A DNA stretch of 64,000 nucleotides from Andreprevotia sp. IGB-42. GTDB taxonomy: Bacteria > Pseudomonadota > Gammaproteobacteria > Burkholderiales > Chitinibacteraceae. The translations under genes were made by a program, and so were the position numbers. The DNA lies in assembly GCF_009848685.1 (NCBI RefSeq), contig NZ_WXTX01000002.1:372001-436000 (forward strand). Direction: 5' to 3'. The notes beneath the pieces were generated by a model. That model saw only the letters and a program-made list of their open reading frames with translations, searched no databases and was not told the origin of the DNA. Below are positions 52,602-62,597 of the stretch, one piece after another. The first letter of the stretch is position 1. The number at the start of each line of letters is the position of its first letter.

Positions 52602-53108
52602 ATGACCGAAGCCGAATGGGTAGCCCGCAGCTATGCGGCACTGGGGGAAGCCACTGCCGCCTTTCGTGGTGCGAAGTTCTTCGTTGCCGAAATGCTGTGC
52701 CTGACGCGGCTGACCGGTGCACGCTATGCGTTCGTGACCGTACGCGACAGCCAGCACGCTGCGCAAGGCTACAGCCTGGCGTTTGCCGATGGCGCCAACC
52801 CGCGCACACCGTTCCACTACGATCTGGCCAATACGCCGTGCAATGCGGTGCTCAGCGGCAATGCGATATCGCTGCCGTGCGATGTTTCGCAGCAGTTTCC
52901 CGCCGCGCGCGGCATCTATTCCGGCTACTGCGCGCAACCGCTGCATGATGAGCATGGCGCGGTGCTGGGCATCATCGCGCTGGCGGACGACAAGGCGCTG
53001 GGCCATGTGGAGCGGCTGGAAGCGCTGCTCAGGCTGCTGGCCGGCCGCACCGCAGCCGAACTGGAATGCCAGCTCAACCGCCGCGGTATCGCCGCCCCCG
53101 CCAGCTGA
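52602..53108 (+). CDS. GAF-domain protein
   Basis: 168 residues, a single GAF sensor domain: FFVAEMLCLTRLTGARYAFV, then YDLANTPCNAVLSGNAISLP, and the late YCAQPLHDEHGAVLGIIALAD. The core resembles the NO-, cGMP- or phytochrome-type sensory domains, but no effector domain follows. It may act as a free sensor or a partner of another regulator. A tract near LANTPCNAV is the conserved ligand loop. Confidence 0.82.
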   Translation: MTEAEWVARSYAALGEATAAFRGAKFFVAEMLCLTRLTGARYAFVTVRDSQHAAQGYSLAFADGANPRTPFHYDLANTPCNAVLSGNAISLPCDVSQQFPAARGIYSGYCAQPLHDEHGAVLGIIALADDKALGHVERLEALLRLLAGRTAAELECQLNRRGIAAPAS

Positions 53109-53195
53109 GCACCTGTGCGTGTTTGCCGCAATGGCGGCCGTGCCACGGCACGCTACGATAAGCGGCATTACCCACTGCATGCAGGGAGCAAGGCC

Positions 53196-53795
53196 ATGAA
53201 GATCCTCGTCATCGGTGCCGGCGGCACCATCGGGCAAGCCGTGGTGGCCGAACTGGGCGCGCGGCACGACATCATCCGCGCCGGGCGCAATAGCGGCGAT
53301 TTGCGCGTGGATATCAAGGATTACGCCAGCGTGCAGCAGCTGTTCCACGCTGCCGGCGCGCTGGATGCGGTGGTGGCTACCACCGGCAGCGTGCACTTCG
53401 GCCCGCTGGGCGAATTCACGCCGGAGCAATACGCGATCGGCATCAACGACAAGCTGATGGGCCAGGTGAACCTGTTGCTGGCAGGCCAGCACGTGCTGAA
53501 TGACGGCGGCAGCTTTACCCTGACCAGCGGCATCCTCACGCACGATCCGATCCGCTACGGCAGCAGTGCCAGCATGGTGAATGCCGCGGTGGAAGGCTTC
53601 GTGCGCTCGGCCGCCATCGAGCTGCCGCGCGGCTTGCGCGTGAATGCGGTCAGCCCCAATGTGCTGATCGAATCGCTGCCGTCATACGGCGCATATTTCC
53701 GCGGCTTTGATGCCGTGCCCGCTGCACGCGTGGCGCTGGCGTACAGCAAGAGCGTGGAAGGCGCGCAAACCGGGCAGGTTTACCAGGTGCATTGA
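53196..53795 (+). CDS. Short-chain dehydrogenase/reductase
   Basis: 199 residues of the atypical SDR type. Rossmann motif GAGGTIG (residues 7-13), acidic [10 protein letters not shown], and the catalytic run [33 protein letters not shown] with Y and K replaced by a Ser-containing stretch typical of this family. Closely resembles short-chain dehydrogenases annotated in many proteobacteria as reductases of unknown substrate. GAGC-AAGG precedes ATG 53196. Confidence 0.88.
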   Translation: MKILVIGAGGTIGQAVVAELGARHDIIRAGRNSGDLRVDIKDYASVQQLFHAAGALDAVVATTGSVHFGPLGEFTPEQYAIGINDKLMGQVNLLLAGQHVLNDGGSFTLTSGILTHDPIRYGSSASMVNAAVEGFVRSAAIELPRGLRVNAVSPNVLIESLPSYGAYFRGFDAVPAARVALAYSKSVEGAQTGQVYQVH

Positions 53796-53958
53796 TCCGC
53801 TGGCCTGGCTGGCGCGGGATTGGCCAGGCCAGTGCCCATCGGTGGACTGCACGCCCAAGCATGCCATCCGCCGGGCTATCCCGATGAAAAACAAGGCTTT
53901 TTTGGCATTCCGGGGCCAAATCTGCGAAAATGCCCGATTAGTCCTGCTTGTGATCACC

Positions 53959-56160
53959 ATGAATTCTGTTCCGACCCCGTTGTTTGCCTATGCAAAGCCG
54001 CAAGTGCGCGCTGCTGCGCCCTTCCTGCCGATGAGCCGGCAAGAGATGGACGTGCTGGGTTGGGACGAGTGCGACATCATCCTGGTGACCGGCGATGCGT
54101 ACATGGATCACCCCAGCTTCGGCATGGCGCTGGTGGGCCGCTTGCTGGAAGCACAGGGCTTTCGCGTGGGCATCATTGCGCAGCCCGAGTGGGACAGCGC
54201 CGAGCCCTACAAGGCGCTGGGCCGGCCGCGGCTGTTCTTCGGCATTACCGCCGGCAACATGGATTCGATGATCAACCGCTATACGGCGGACCGCAAACCG
54301 CGCTCGGACGACGCGTATACTGCCGACGGCATCGGCGGCCGCCGGCCGGATCGCGCGGTCACCGTGTATTCGCAGCGCTGCCGCGAGGCGTTTCCGGGCG
54401 TGCAGCTCATGATCGGCAGCATCGAGGCCAGCCTGCGCCGCATTGCCCAGTACGATTACTGGAGCGACAAGGTGCGGCAGTCGGCCATCGTCTATGCCAA
54501 GGCAGACATCCTGTTGTACGGCAATGCCGAGCGCGCGCTGGTGGAAGTGGCGCACCGCGCCAATGCTGGCGAAAAACTGCGCGATATCCGCGATGTGCGC
54601 GGTACCGCGTTCATGACGCCGCACGGCTGGCTGCCGGCGCGCGACTGGGCAGTGCTCGATTCCAGCACCGTCGATACCCCCGGCCGTGTGGATCCGCACC
54701 CCGATCCGTATGAAATGAAAGAAGAAAAGCAGGCCGCGCAGGCCTGTGGCACCGAGGGCGCAACGGATGCGCCCAAGCCCATCCGCATCGTCAGCAAGGC
54801 AGAGCGTATTGCCGCCAAGCAGGCCGAACGGCAAAAAACCGTGGTGCGCATCCCCGCGTATGAAGCCGTTGCACACGACCCGGTACTGTATGCACACGCC
54901 AGCCGCACGCTGCACCTGGAATCCAACCCCGGCAACGCGCGGGCGATGGTACAGGCACATGGCGAGCGCGACGTGTGGCTCAATTCGCCGCCGGTGCCGC
55001 TCACAACGCCGGAAATGGATTACGTGTACGGGCTGCCGTACGCACGCCAGCCGCACCCCAGCTACAACGGTGCGCGCATCCCGGCGTGGGACATGATCAA
55101 GTTCTCGATCAACATCATGCGTGGCTGTTTTGGCGGCTGTACCTTCTGTTCGATCACCGAGCACGAAGGCCGCATCATCCAGAGCCGCTCGGAAGAATCC
55201 ATCCTGAACGAGATCGTGGAAATCCGCGACAAGACGCCGGGCTTCAAGGGCCATATTTCCGACCTGGGCGGCCCCACCGCCAATATGTACCGGCTGGCCT
55301 GCAAGGACCCTGCCATCGAGCAATCGTGCCGCCGGCTGTCCTGTGTGTACCCGGGCATCTGCGAGAACCTCAATACCGATCACTCGCACCTGATCCAGTT
55401 GTACCGCAAGGCGCGCGCGATACCGGGCGTGAAGAAGATCACCATCGGCTCGGGCCTGCGTTACGACATCGCGGTGGAATCGCCCGAATACATCAAGGAA
55501 CTGGTTACCCACCATGTGAGCGGCCTGCTGAAAATCGCCCCCGAGCACACCGAGGACGGCCCGCTATCGAAAATGATGAAGCCGGGCATCGGCACCTTCG
55601 AGCGCTTCAAGGAGCTGTTCGATCACTACTCGAAGCAGGCCGGCAAAGAGCAATACCTGGTGCCGTACTTCATTGCCGCCCACCCGGGCACGCGCGATGA
55701 AGACATGCTGAATCTGGCGCTGTGGCTGAAGAAGAACAACTTCAAGCCCGACCAGGTGCAGGCCTTCACGCCCACGCCGATGGCGCTGGCCACCACCATG
55801 TGGCACACCGGCCGCAACCCGCTGAAAAAGCTGGCGCGCAGCTCGGAGAAAGTGCAGATCATCAAGGATGCCAAGCAGCGCACGCTGCACAAGGCCTTCC
55901 TGCGTTATCACGACCCGAAAAACTGGAGCATCCTGCGCGAGGGGCTGATTGCCATGGGCCGGCAAGACCTGATCGGCAACGGCCCGCACCACCTGGTGCC
56001 CATGCCCAGCGCCAAGGACCTGGCCAATGGTGAAAAGCGTGTACCGCCACCCTCACGCGTTGCCAAGCCGGCCAGCCAGGTACGCGGCGCGCAGCGCAAG
56101 CTGGTGCTGCCGGGGCAGGGCAAAGGCAAGAAAACGGCGGGCAAGGCACGCGGGCGCTGA
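53959..56160 (+). CDS. ygiQ: YgiQ family radical SAM protein
   Basis: 733 residues, similar in length and sequence to E. coli YgiQ. The N-terminal B12-binding-like region (about 1-290) has [20 protein letters not shown] and [16 protein letters not shown]. The radical SAM cluster is C390-x3-C394-x2-C397 in [18 protein letters not shown], followed by [30 protein letters not shown] and [19 protein letters not shown]. The Lys/Arg-rich tail is typical. Its reaction is unknown. A GTG-free start at 53959 is chosen on family alignment; an ATG 25 codons upstream is not conserved. Confidence 0.95.
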   Translation: MNSVPTPLFAYAKPQVRAAAPFLPMSRQEMDVLGWDECDIILVTGDAYMDHPSFGMALVGRLLEAQGFRVGIIAQPEWDSAEPYKALGRPRLFFGITAGNMDSMINRYTADRKPRSDDAYTADGIGGRRPDRAVTVYSQRCREAFPGVQLMIGSIEASLRRIAQYDYWSDKVRQSAIVYAKADILLYGNAERALVEVAHRANAGEKLRDIRDVRGTAFMTPHGWLPARDWAVLDSSTVDTPGRVDPHPDPYEMKEEKQAAQACGTEGATDAPKPIRIVSKAERIAAKQAERQKTVVRIPAYEAVAHDPVLYAHASRTLHLESNPGNARAMVQAHGERDVWLNSPPVPLTTPEMDYVYGLPYARQPHPSYNGARIPAWDMIKFSINIMRGCFGGCTFCSITEHEGRIIQSRSEESILNEIVEIRDKTPGFKGHISDLGGPTANMYRLACKDPAIEQSCRRLSCVYPGICENLNTDHSHLIQLYRKARAIPGVKKITIGSGLRYDIAVESPEYIKELVTHHVSGLLKIAPEHTEDGPLSKMMKPGIGTFERFKELFDHYSKQAGKEQYLVPYFIAAHPGTRDEDMLNLALWLKKNNFKPDQVQAFTPTPMALATTMWHTGRNPLKKLARSSEKVQIIKDAKQRTLHKAFLRYHDPKNWSILREGLIAMGRQDLIGNGPHHLVPMPSAKDLANGEKRVPPPSRVAKPASQVRGAQRKLVLPGQGKGKKTAGKARGR

Positions 56161-56192
56161 GCACGTTTTGAACATCCGTCAGGTTTTTAGAT

Positions 56193-56618
56193 ATGCGATC
56201 TCTTGTCATCATTGCGCTTCTTGCCATCTGCAACCTTGCCGGCGCGACGGAACTGGCGCCCGGCCAGACTGGGGCATACCAGACTCGCCCCGGTGAGGCC
56301 GACTCGACACTGACCATCCTGAAGGTGGAGAAATACAACGATCTCGGCCCGGTGGTGCACATCCGCGTGGACAAAATCCGGATGAAAAACCCGGTCAAGG
56401 GCAATGTGGTTACCAACATTCCGCACCTTCCCTTCAAGGAAGCGGCCATCCGCTCCAGCATCACCAGATTGCTTTCACGCGCCACTTCGGTTCCGGCTTT
56501 TCAGGAAGGCTACGACACCTGGAAGACCGCGTATCTCGCAGGCAAGGCCGGCGCATTCAACATTCCGGTCAGCGCTACGCTTGATGGCATGCTCGGCGCA
56601 AAATGGACTGAAAAGTAA
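56193..56618 (+). CDS. Hypothetical secreted protein
   Basis: 141 residues. A signal peptide (MRSLVIIALLAICNLAGATE) and a beta-rich body (TLTILKVEKYNDLGPVVHIR, VDKIRMKNPVKGNVVTNI, FKEAAIRSSITRLL). No family recognised. Upstream TCAGG is a weak ribosome site. It follows ygiQ by 32 bases on the same strand. Confidence 0.7.
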   Translation: MRSLVIIALLAICNLAGATELAPGQTGAYQTRPGEADSTLTILKVEKYNDLGPVVHIRVDKIRMKNPVKGNVVTNIPHLPFKEAAIRSSITRLLSRATSVPAFQEGYDTWKTAYLAGKAGAFNIPVSATLDGMLGAKWTEK

Positions 56619-57016
56619 CGCAGGCGCTTGATTCCCTCGCCAAGCCAAAGCATTGCGGCGAGTTACCGCTTGCATCACTGCCGGATTTGATTGAAAGCGA
56701 GGCCGCTGAGGCTGGCTTAGCCCGTTCTCCGCAATGCTATCCTGCTGTCTACGCCCCGCAACCCTCTCGCTGCAAAGCGGCCATCCCCAGCGACAGCAAC
56801 CGTTGCCTCCCCAGCGGCACGATGATATAAAAGGGCTGTCGGAAAAGGCAGACTTGGTTTGGTAAGCCCAAGTCCTTCTGGTAACGGAAGCTCTGGTCTT
56901 TGGCCTCGTGCACAGGATCCCCACGTCGAACATCGGGCGCTGCAAGCGCCGTTATTCGGCCGTGCGGTTCTCAAGGTGGGGAACGCTCCGGTCGAACATC
57001 GACTGAGGCGCATTCC
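56619..57016. other. Intergenic leader with possible structured RNA
   Basis: 398 bases before the FAD monooxygenase gene. It contains two tandem hairpins (56851-56890), a GGCGC/GCGCC hairpin at 56936-56950 and a direct repeat GTCGAACATCG (56925-56935 and 56991-57001). A minus-strand open frame spans much of it but extends into the secreted-protein gene and shows no family motif. Confidence 0.5.
56851..56890 (+). other. Tandem hairpins with shared TGGTAA loop
   Basis: GACTTGG/CCAAGTC (stem 7) and CTTC/GAAG (stem 4) follow each other directly; both loops contain TGGTAA. A repeated hairpin with the same loop motif is unusual for chance folding, but the leader is unverified. Confidence 0.45.
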
Positions 57017-58570
57017 ATGCACAACCACACCCCCCATATTCATGATGTCATCATTGCCGGTGCCGGCCCCGTCGGCCTGTTGCTGGCTTGCGAACTGCGC
57101 TTGCAGCAACTGTCGGTACTGGTGCTGGAGCAAGCGTCAGCCCCGCACACCCCGCTGAAGTGCCTGCCCTTCGGCATGCGCGGTCTGTCCATCCCTACCC
57201 TTGAAGCGCTGCACCGTCGCGGCCTGCTGGACGAACTGCTGGCGGTGCAACGCGCACACGAGCCTGCTGGCAAGATTGCGACTGCCGCCCACTGGCTGCA
57301 ACAAGCGCACAGGCCAGCCGGCCATTTCGCGGGCATCCCGTTTTATCAGGACGACGTCGACACCACCCGGTGGCCATATCGGCTGACAGGTCCGGCCGAT
57401 ACCGGCATGGCCGTCACGCTGGATACGCTGGAAACAGTGCTAGCCCAGCGTGCCAGCGCGCTGGGGGCAGAAATCCGCCGGGGCTGCGGTGTCGATGGCT
57501 TTGTCGCGTCGGACACCGGCGTAACGGTTCGCGCCGGTGATGAAGCATGGCACGGCCGCTGGCTGGTCGGCTGCGATGGCGGCCGCAGCGCAGTCCGCAA
57601 GGCGGGCGGCTTCGAATTTGCCGGCAGCGATGCCGAGTTCACCGGTTACTCCATCGAAGCCGAGCTGGCCGATCCGGCAGCGCTGCAACCCGGCCGGCAC
57701 TATACGCCAACCGGCATGTACACCTACGCGCAACCGGGCACGATTGCGCTGGTGGATTTCGATGGTGGCGCGTTTCACCGCAAGCCGCTCACGCAGGCGC
57801 ATGTGCAGGCGGTATTGCGCCGCATATCCGGCGCGGATGTCACGCTGACGGCGCTCCGCCTTGCCACGACCTGGACGGACCGTGCCCGACAGGCCACTGT
57901 CTATCGCCGAGGGCGGGTGCTACTTGCTGGCGATGCCGTGCACATCCACTCGCCGCTGGGCGGCCAGGGGCTCAATCTCGGATTGGGGGACGCAATGAAC
58001 CTGGGCTGGAAGCTGGCGGCCACCATCCGTGGCGATGCGCCAGCCGGCTTGCTGGACAGTTACCAGCAGGAGCGGCACCCGGTGGGCGCGCAGGGGCTCG
58101 ATTGGTCACGCGCGCAAGTGGCACTGATGCGCCCGACGCAGAGCACGCGCGCGCTGGAGGCCATCATGCGCGATCTCATCGGCACCCGTGATGGCGCAAC
58201 GTATTTCGCCCAGCGGGTGTGGGGCATTTCGCTGCGCCATGATCTTGGCGACAGTCACCCGCTGACGGGCCGCAGCATGCCCGACTTCGAATTTGCCGAT
58301 GGCACGCGGGCGGGCAGCCTGCTGCAAAATGGGAAAGGGCTGCTGCTCGATTTCGATGACAGCGCTGTGCTGCAGACACTCGCCCACCGCTGGGGCGAGC
58401 GGGTAAGTTACGTTACCGGCGATGTACAAGACCGCCTTGGCCTGCAGGCAGTACTGGTGCGCCCGGACGGGATCGTCGCCTGGGCGGGTGAAACCGCCGC
58501 TGATCATGAAGACGTTGATCAGGCGATGGCGCGATGGTTTGGCGCGCCTGTGGATGCAGTTGGTCGCTGA
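57017..58570 (+). CDS. FAD-dependent monooxygenase (TfdB/rifampicin-monooxygenase-like)
   Basis: 517 residues of the class A flavin monooxygenases. FAD motifs are VIIAGAGPVGLLLACELRLQ at the N-terminus, and GDAVHIHSPLGGQGLNLGLG later, with DGGRSAVRK as the middle motif (DG). The C-terminal domain (about 380-517) has a thioredoxin-like shape, common in phenol hydroxylase and rifampicin monooxygenase relatives. Substrate is an aromatic or polyketide, not decided. GAGG precedes ATG 57017. Confidence 0.9.
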   Translation: MHNHTPHIHDVIIAGAGPVGLLLACELRLQQLSVLVLEQASAPHTPLKCLPFGMRGLSIPTLEALHRRGLLDELLAVQRAHEPAGKIATAAHWLQQAHRPAGHFAGIPFYQDDVDTTRWPYRLTGPADTGMAVTLDTLETVLAQRASALGAEIRRGCGVDGFVASDTGVTVRAGDEAWHGRWLVGCDGGRSAVRKAGGFEFAGSDAEFTGYSIEAELADPAALQPGRHYTPTGMYTYAQPGTIALVDFDGGAFHRKPLTQAHVQAVLRRISGADVTLTALRLATTWTDRARQATVYRRGRVLLAGDAVHIHSPLGGQGLNLGLGDAMNLGWKLAATIRGDAPAGLLDSYQQERHPVGAQGLDWSRAQVALMRPTQSTRALEAIMRDLIGTRDGATYFAQRVWGISLRHDLGDSHPLTGRSMPDFEFADGTRAGSLLQNGKGLLLDFDDSAVLQTLAHRWGERVSYVTGDVQDRLGLQAVLVRPDGIVAWAGETAADHEDVDQAMARWFGAPVDAVGR

Positions 58571-58713
58571 TGCCTTGCGTAGCAGGGGATTTCTGCAACC
58601 GCTGGCGGTTCCGGCGCACCTGCCGATCATCACCAGCTGCAGCAGGTTGAAAAGCGGCGAGGGGCATCACAGCGCTGGTCAAACCGGACGGAAGCGGCAA
58701 CGGGCATGCCGGC

Positions 58714-59154
58714 TCAATGCTGGTGATCGGCATCTGCCTTGATCGTCAATGCAGAGCCAGCGGCACCGGTATAGAACACCACCAGCTTCACCGGTTTGTC
58801 GCCCACCACACGGCCGTTGTGCCATACGTCGACCACTTCGGCAAATGCATCGCCCGGCTTGGCGAGCTTCTTGCTGCCATCCTTCAGCGAGACTTCCAGC
58901 TGCCCTTCCACGATATAGGCAAACGACGGGACCGGGTGCTTGTGCCAGCCGGTCTCGCCGCCCACAGCAATATCGATCACCAGCGCGTTGACCTCGGCCG
59001 GGCCTTGCGGGAAGACCAGCGGGGCACCGTTCCAGCTGGTGCCGGTCTTGAGGATGGCGGCGGCCTTGACCGCTGGGACGGGTGCCGGCGTGGCATCCAG
59101 CGCATGGGTAACAGGGGCAAGCAACAAAAGGGCAATGATGGGCAGCAAACGCAT
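58714..59154 (-). CDS. Secreted cupin-domain protein
   Basis: 146 residues. A signal peptide (MRLLPIIALLLLAPVTHALDA) and a cupin 2 barrel: ETGWHKHPVPSFAYIVEGQLEVS (motif 1 with two histidines and the glutamate) and PGDAFAEVVDVWHNGRV (motif 2 with the third His). All metal-ligand positions are present. Periplasmic single-domain cupins have unclear roles; a role in scavenging metals or a dioxygenase-like function is open. GGAG precedes ATG 59154. Confidence 0.85.
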   Translation of the reverse strand: MRLLPIIALLLLAPVTHALDATPAPVPAVKAAAILKTGTSWNGAPLVFPQGPAEVNALVIDIAVGGETGWHKHPVPSFAYIVEGQLEVSLKDGSKKLAKPGDAFAEVVDVWHNGRVVGDKPVKLVVFYTGAAGSALTIKADADHQH

Positions 59155-59307
59155 GCAGGCAACTCCGGATTGATCTGGGGAACAAAGACATACAAAATTG
59201 ATGCCAATGGCATATATCCATGAGCCCGAATCATACCCGCTACTGCCGCTGGGGTTGCATGTACCAGCAAGCGCGCCGGCCACCCGCGCTGCTCAGGTGG
59301 GTAAGCT

Positions 59308-59874
59308 TCAGCTGGCGCGCGAGCACACCAGCGAAAAACGGCCGTTGGCGCTACCCGCTTCGCCATGAGTGCCAGCTAGCGTATTGAATTTCCTGGCATC
59401 GGCCTGCTTGCCGAAAAACACGATATAGAACAGCCGGCCGGTATCGTTGTAGGCAGCCAGCCGCAAGCCGGCGATGGCAAGCCCGTTGGCAAGCACCAGC
59501 CGCCGGTACTTGAGTGCCGTGTAACTGAGCAGCATGCCGTCCTTGCCCAGCAGGGATGCGCCATCGTACGCGCTATCCTTGTCTTCCAGCATGTACAGGT
59601 CTTGCGTGTCAGCCTTGAGCACCATCGCGCTGCGGAATTTCTCTATCGGCCTGGACAGGCGCTGCGGAGGCTCGAACACATAGCCTGCGCTTTCCAGCGC
59701 CGGCTGCAGTTGCAGCAACAACGCGGGATCGCAGCGGCTGAATGACTGCAGGAAGAGGCGTGTCTGCGCATCATCCAGCGTGACCGGGCTTGCGGCCTGC
59801 GCCGCTGTGCTGATTGCAGCGCCCAGCAGGAATGTGGCAATGCCTGCACGGCAGGTATGGATGATGGCTATCAC
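59308..59874 (-). CDS. Hypothetical secreted protein
   Basis: 188 residues. Signal peptide (MIAIIHTCRAGIATFLLGAA, cut near AQAA), then a beta-rich body: LQPALESAGYVFEPPQRLSR, SAMVLKADTQDLYMLEDKDS, LSYTALKYRRLVLANGLAIA. A Cys pair (C48 and near the C-terminus CSRAS) may form a disulfide. No family recognised. It lies between the cupin and the TonB-dependent receptor. Confidence 0.75.
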   Translation of the reverse strand: MIAIIHTCRAGIATFLLGAAISTAAQAASPVTLDDAQTRLFLQSFSRCDPALLLQLQPALESAGYVFEPPQRLSRPIEKFRSAMVLKADTQDLYMLEDKDSAYDGASLLGKDGMLLSYTALKYRRLVLANGLAIAGLRLAAYNDTGRLFYIVFFGKQADARKFNTLAGTHGEAGSANGRFSLVCSRAS

Positions 59875-59989
59875 GGTGCGGGCTCCGATGGCTGAATAGC
59901 CGTCAAACCGTACGGCATACTGGTGGCAAGGTACCAGCCAGCATGGACTGGGCAGGTGACAATGGCGGTAATGCCCATCGACTGGACGC

Positions 59990-62158
59990 CTACCAGTCCA
60001 GCGTGGCGTTCACGCCCGCAAACACGTTGCGCCCAGGTGCCGGCTCGAAATAGCGGCCATTGCTTTCGTTGACGATCACCGAGCCGGCGTAGTCCTTGCC
60101 CAGCAGGTTGTCGATACGCAGGTATTCCTTGAAGCGCCATGCACCAGCGCGCTGCTGCAGACTGGCCTTGGCATTGAACGACAAGTACGCGGCGCGGCTA
60201 TCGCTGTTCAGGTCATTGACGAACATGCGGCCGCCGTAAACCGCTTCCAGCCCGAACTGCGGCCCGTCCGGCTGGGCCTGCCATACCAAGTCGCCAAAGA
60301 AGCTGCTTTGCGGCACACCGGGGATGCGGTTACCGGCGGCAATCTGCACCGGCACGCACGGCGTGGTAGCACAGCTTTTGAAGGCCTCTGCATATTCCGC
60401 ACGTAGCCAAGAGTAGGCGACGCTGCTGCTGAAGCCGTTGCCCCAGCTGCCCTGCGCGCCGATTTCCAAACCGTCGCGGCGGGTTCTGGCCACGTTCTGG
60501 TACACCGCGCGGCCGCCGGCATTGGCGAACGTGGCGATTTCGTTGTGCGTATCGATATGGAACAACGCCACATTCATCTGCCAGCTGTTCCCCAGCCGCG
60601 CCTTTGCGCCCAGTTCGTAGTGATCGCTTTCGGCCGGCTGCAGGCCAAGGTTCAAACCGGTGGTCAGCCCGGATGTGGAGCGGTACGACAACTCGTTCAA
60701 GGTGGGCGTTTCAAAGCCCTGCCCGTATGCAGCATAAAGATTGAACGCATCGGTAGCGCGCCAGGTGGCGCCCAGTGCGCCGCCCAGGTGCCGGTAATCC
60801 ACTCCACCGCTGTCATCACCGTTGCCGGGCGTGATGTAGTGATCGGCAGAGCGGATATGCACGCTGCTGTTGCGCAGGCCGGCGTTGAGCAGCCACTGCG
60901 TACCGGGCTCCCACTGCAGTTGCAGGTACTGGTCGACATTGTTCACGCGATTGATTTCGTTGCGGCGCATGCGCCCCTGCACGCCCAGTTGCTCGCCGAT
61001 GAAGTTCTCGTAGCCTTTGCGGTCTTCGTCCAGGTATTCCGCATTGATACCGGCCACCACGTACAGCGGCAGCGTATCGAAGCGGTGTGTCCAGTTTGCA
61101 TCCAGCCCCTGGTATTGCCGTTGCAGGTCGATCACGCCGCCGGGGCTGGTGGGCGGCAATTGCGATGCCTTGGGGATGGCCTGGAATTGCGTGGTGGCAC
61201 GCTCGCCCAGATAGATGCTGGCATGCACGCTGTCGTTCTGCCCCAGCTCCACCTGGTAATTGGCGCCCGCCTGCTGCTGGCGCACCGATTTGCGCGTATT
61301 GAAGCGCACCGCGCTGGCATCGGCCTGGCGCGGGTCTGCCTCGAACTGTGCGCGCGATAAGCCCAGCGGATCCTGCGTCTCCTGCATGTTCATGCCATTG
61401 GCTACCAGCGACAGTACGCCCGCCTCGCCAACGGCGAAGCTCAATCTGGCATTGGCCAGATCACGCGTGGCGGCGCTGTGCGCGCGGTAGCCATCGGTCT
61501 CGAAGCGGTTGGCATCGATCAGGTAATTGACGCCCTGCTGCAAGCCGCCGGCCTTGATGCCCACCTTGCTGCTGCCATAGCTGCCGCCCGCCACGCTGGC
61601 CTCCAGCTGGTTGCCGGGTTTGCCATCTTCGGAAAACACCGCGATGGTGCCGCCGGATGCATTGCCATACAGCACCGAGTACGGCCCGCGCAGCACCTCG
61701 ATGCGCCCGGCCGAGGCCAGATCGATATGCGAAGTCTGCCCTTGGCCATCGGGCATGGTGGCGGGGATGCCATCCACGTACAGGCGCACGCCACGCACGC
61801 CGAACGTGGAGCGCGCGCCAAAGCCGCGTACCGATACCTGCAGATCCTGCGCGTAGTTTTGCCGGTTTTGCACCACCACGCCCGGCACACGCGCCAGCGG
61901 TTCGGACAGATTGACCGTGGGCTGTGCATCCCGGATGGCTGCCTGCCCCACCACATCGATGGACGCGGGCAGATCGAACGCACTTTGCGATACGTGCGTG
62001 GCGGTGACCACCACGGTATCGAGCGTGACGGCATCCGCAGCGCCCTCTGCTGCGTGGGCCAGATGGGCCACAGCGGCAAAGCTGCCGGCAGCCAGCCACA
62101 GCAGGTGCTGCCGGCGGGAAAACCTGATCGGTGTGGCAGCAGCAGAACGGTAGCGCAT
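59990..62158 (-). CDS. TonB-dependent outer-membrane receptor
   Basis: 722 residues. An unusual N-terminal leader with twin-arginine-like FSRRQHLLWLAAGSF, a signal cleavage near AHAAE, and a TonB box LDTVVVTAT. Plug domain: VSVRGFGARSTFGVRGVRLY, IPATMPDGQGQT, and IEVLRGPYSVLYGNASGGTI. The beta barrel ends with the terminal aromatic W in FAGVNATLDW. It resembles IrgA/FyuA/CirA-type siderophore receptors, but the ligand is not clear from the sequence. ATG 62158 is chosen because AGGGA stands before it; ATG 62173 would add five residues. Confidence 0.93.
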   Translation of the reverse strand: MRYRSAAATPIRFSRRQHLLWLAAGSFAAVAHLAHAAEGAADAVTLDTVVVTATHVSQSAFDLPASIDVVGQAAIRDAQPTVNLSEPLARVPGVVVQNRQNYAQDLQVSVRGFGARSTFGVRGVRLYVDGIPATMPDGQGQTSHIDLASAGRIEVLRGPYSVLYGNASGGTIAVFSEDGKPGNQLEASVAGGSYGSSKVGIKAGGLQQGVNYLIDANRFETDGYRAHSAATRDLANARLSFAVGEAGVLSLVANGMNMQETQDPLGLSRAQFEADPRQADASAVRFNTRKSVRQQQAGANYQVELGQNDSVHASIYLGERATTQFQAIPKASQLPPTSPGGVIDLQRQYQGLDANWTHRFDTLPLYVVAGINAEYLDEDRKGYENFIGEQLGVQGRMRRNEINRVNNVDQYLQLQWEPGTQWLLNAGLRNSSVHIRSADHYITPGNGDDSGGVDYRHLGGALGATWRATDAFNLYAAYGQGFETPTLNELSYRSTSGLTTGLNLGLQPAESDHYELGAKARLGNSWQMNVALFHIDTHNEIATFANAGGRAVYQNVARTRRDGLEIGAQGSWGNGFSSSVAYSWLRAEYAEAFKSCATTPCVPVQIAAGNRIPGVPQSSFFGDLVWQAQPDGPQFGLEAVYGGRMFVNDLNSDSRAAYLSFNAKASLQQRAGAWRFKEYLRIDNLLGKDYAGSVIVNESNGRYFEPAPGRNVFAGVNATLDW

Positions 62159-62195
62159 GGGGTTCCCTGTCATGCAGCCACAGGGCTGCGGTGTT

Positions 62196-62597
62196 TCAAT
62201 CGACGATCTTGCCACGCAGCGATTTGATTTCACCGCGCAGCGTCTTGCCATCCATGCGGCGGCGTTGCGATGCGCGCGTGGGCTTGGTGGCGCGGCGGAT
62301 CACCGGCTCGTGGGTGACGCTTTCCAGCAGCGCCAGCAGGCGGGCGATGCCTTCTTCACGGTTCTTGTCCTGGCTGCGGTGCTGCTGTGCCTTGATCACC
62401 ACCACGCCCTCCTTGGTGATGCGGCTATCGTTCAGCGCCAGCAGCCGTTGCTTGTAGATATCCGGCAGCGACGACGCGCGGATATCGAAGCGCAGGTGCA
62501 GCGCGGTGGACACCTTGTTGACGTTCTGTCCGCCCGAGCCCTGTGCGCGGATGGCGCTGAAATCGATTTCTTCTTCGCGCAGTATGATCTTGCTCAT
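62196..62597 (-). CDS. arfB: Alternative ribosome-rescue factor ArfB (peptidyl-tRNA hydrolase)
   Basis: 133 residues. The GGQ motif (GSGGQNVNKVSTALHLRF, residues 20-35) and the basic C-terminal tail (RRATKPTRASQRRRMDGKTL) that enters the mRNA channel are intact. ArfB releases peptides from stalled ribosomes when tmRNA or ArfA rescue is absent. It overlaps the flavoprotein gene upstream by four bases (ATGA). Confidence 0.94.
   Translation of the reverse strand: MSKIILREEEIDFSAIRAQGSGGQNVNKVSTALHLRFDIRASSLPDIYKQRLLALNDSRITKEGVVVIKAQQHRSQDKNREEGIARLLALLESVTHEPVIRRATKPTRASQRRRMDGKTLRGEIKSLRGKIVD

Noticed and set aside
53938-55548. 536-residue minus-strand open frame opposite ygiQ
   Set aside because: ygiQ is certain from its radical SAM cluster and full-length match; the antisense frame has no motif.
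56475-56945. 156-residue minus-strand frame before the monooxygenase
   Set aside because: Overlaps the secreted-protein gene and contains no recognisable domain.
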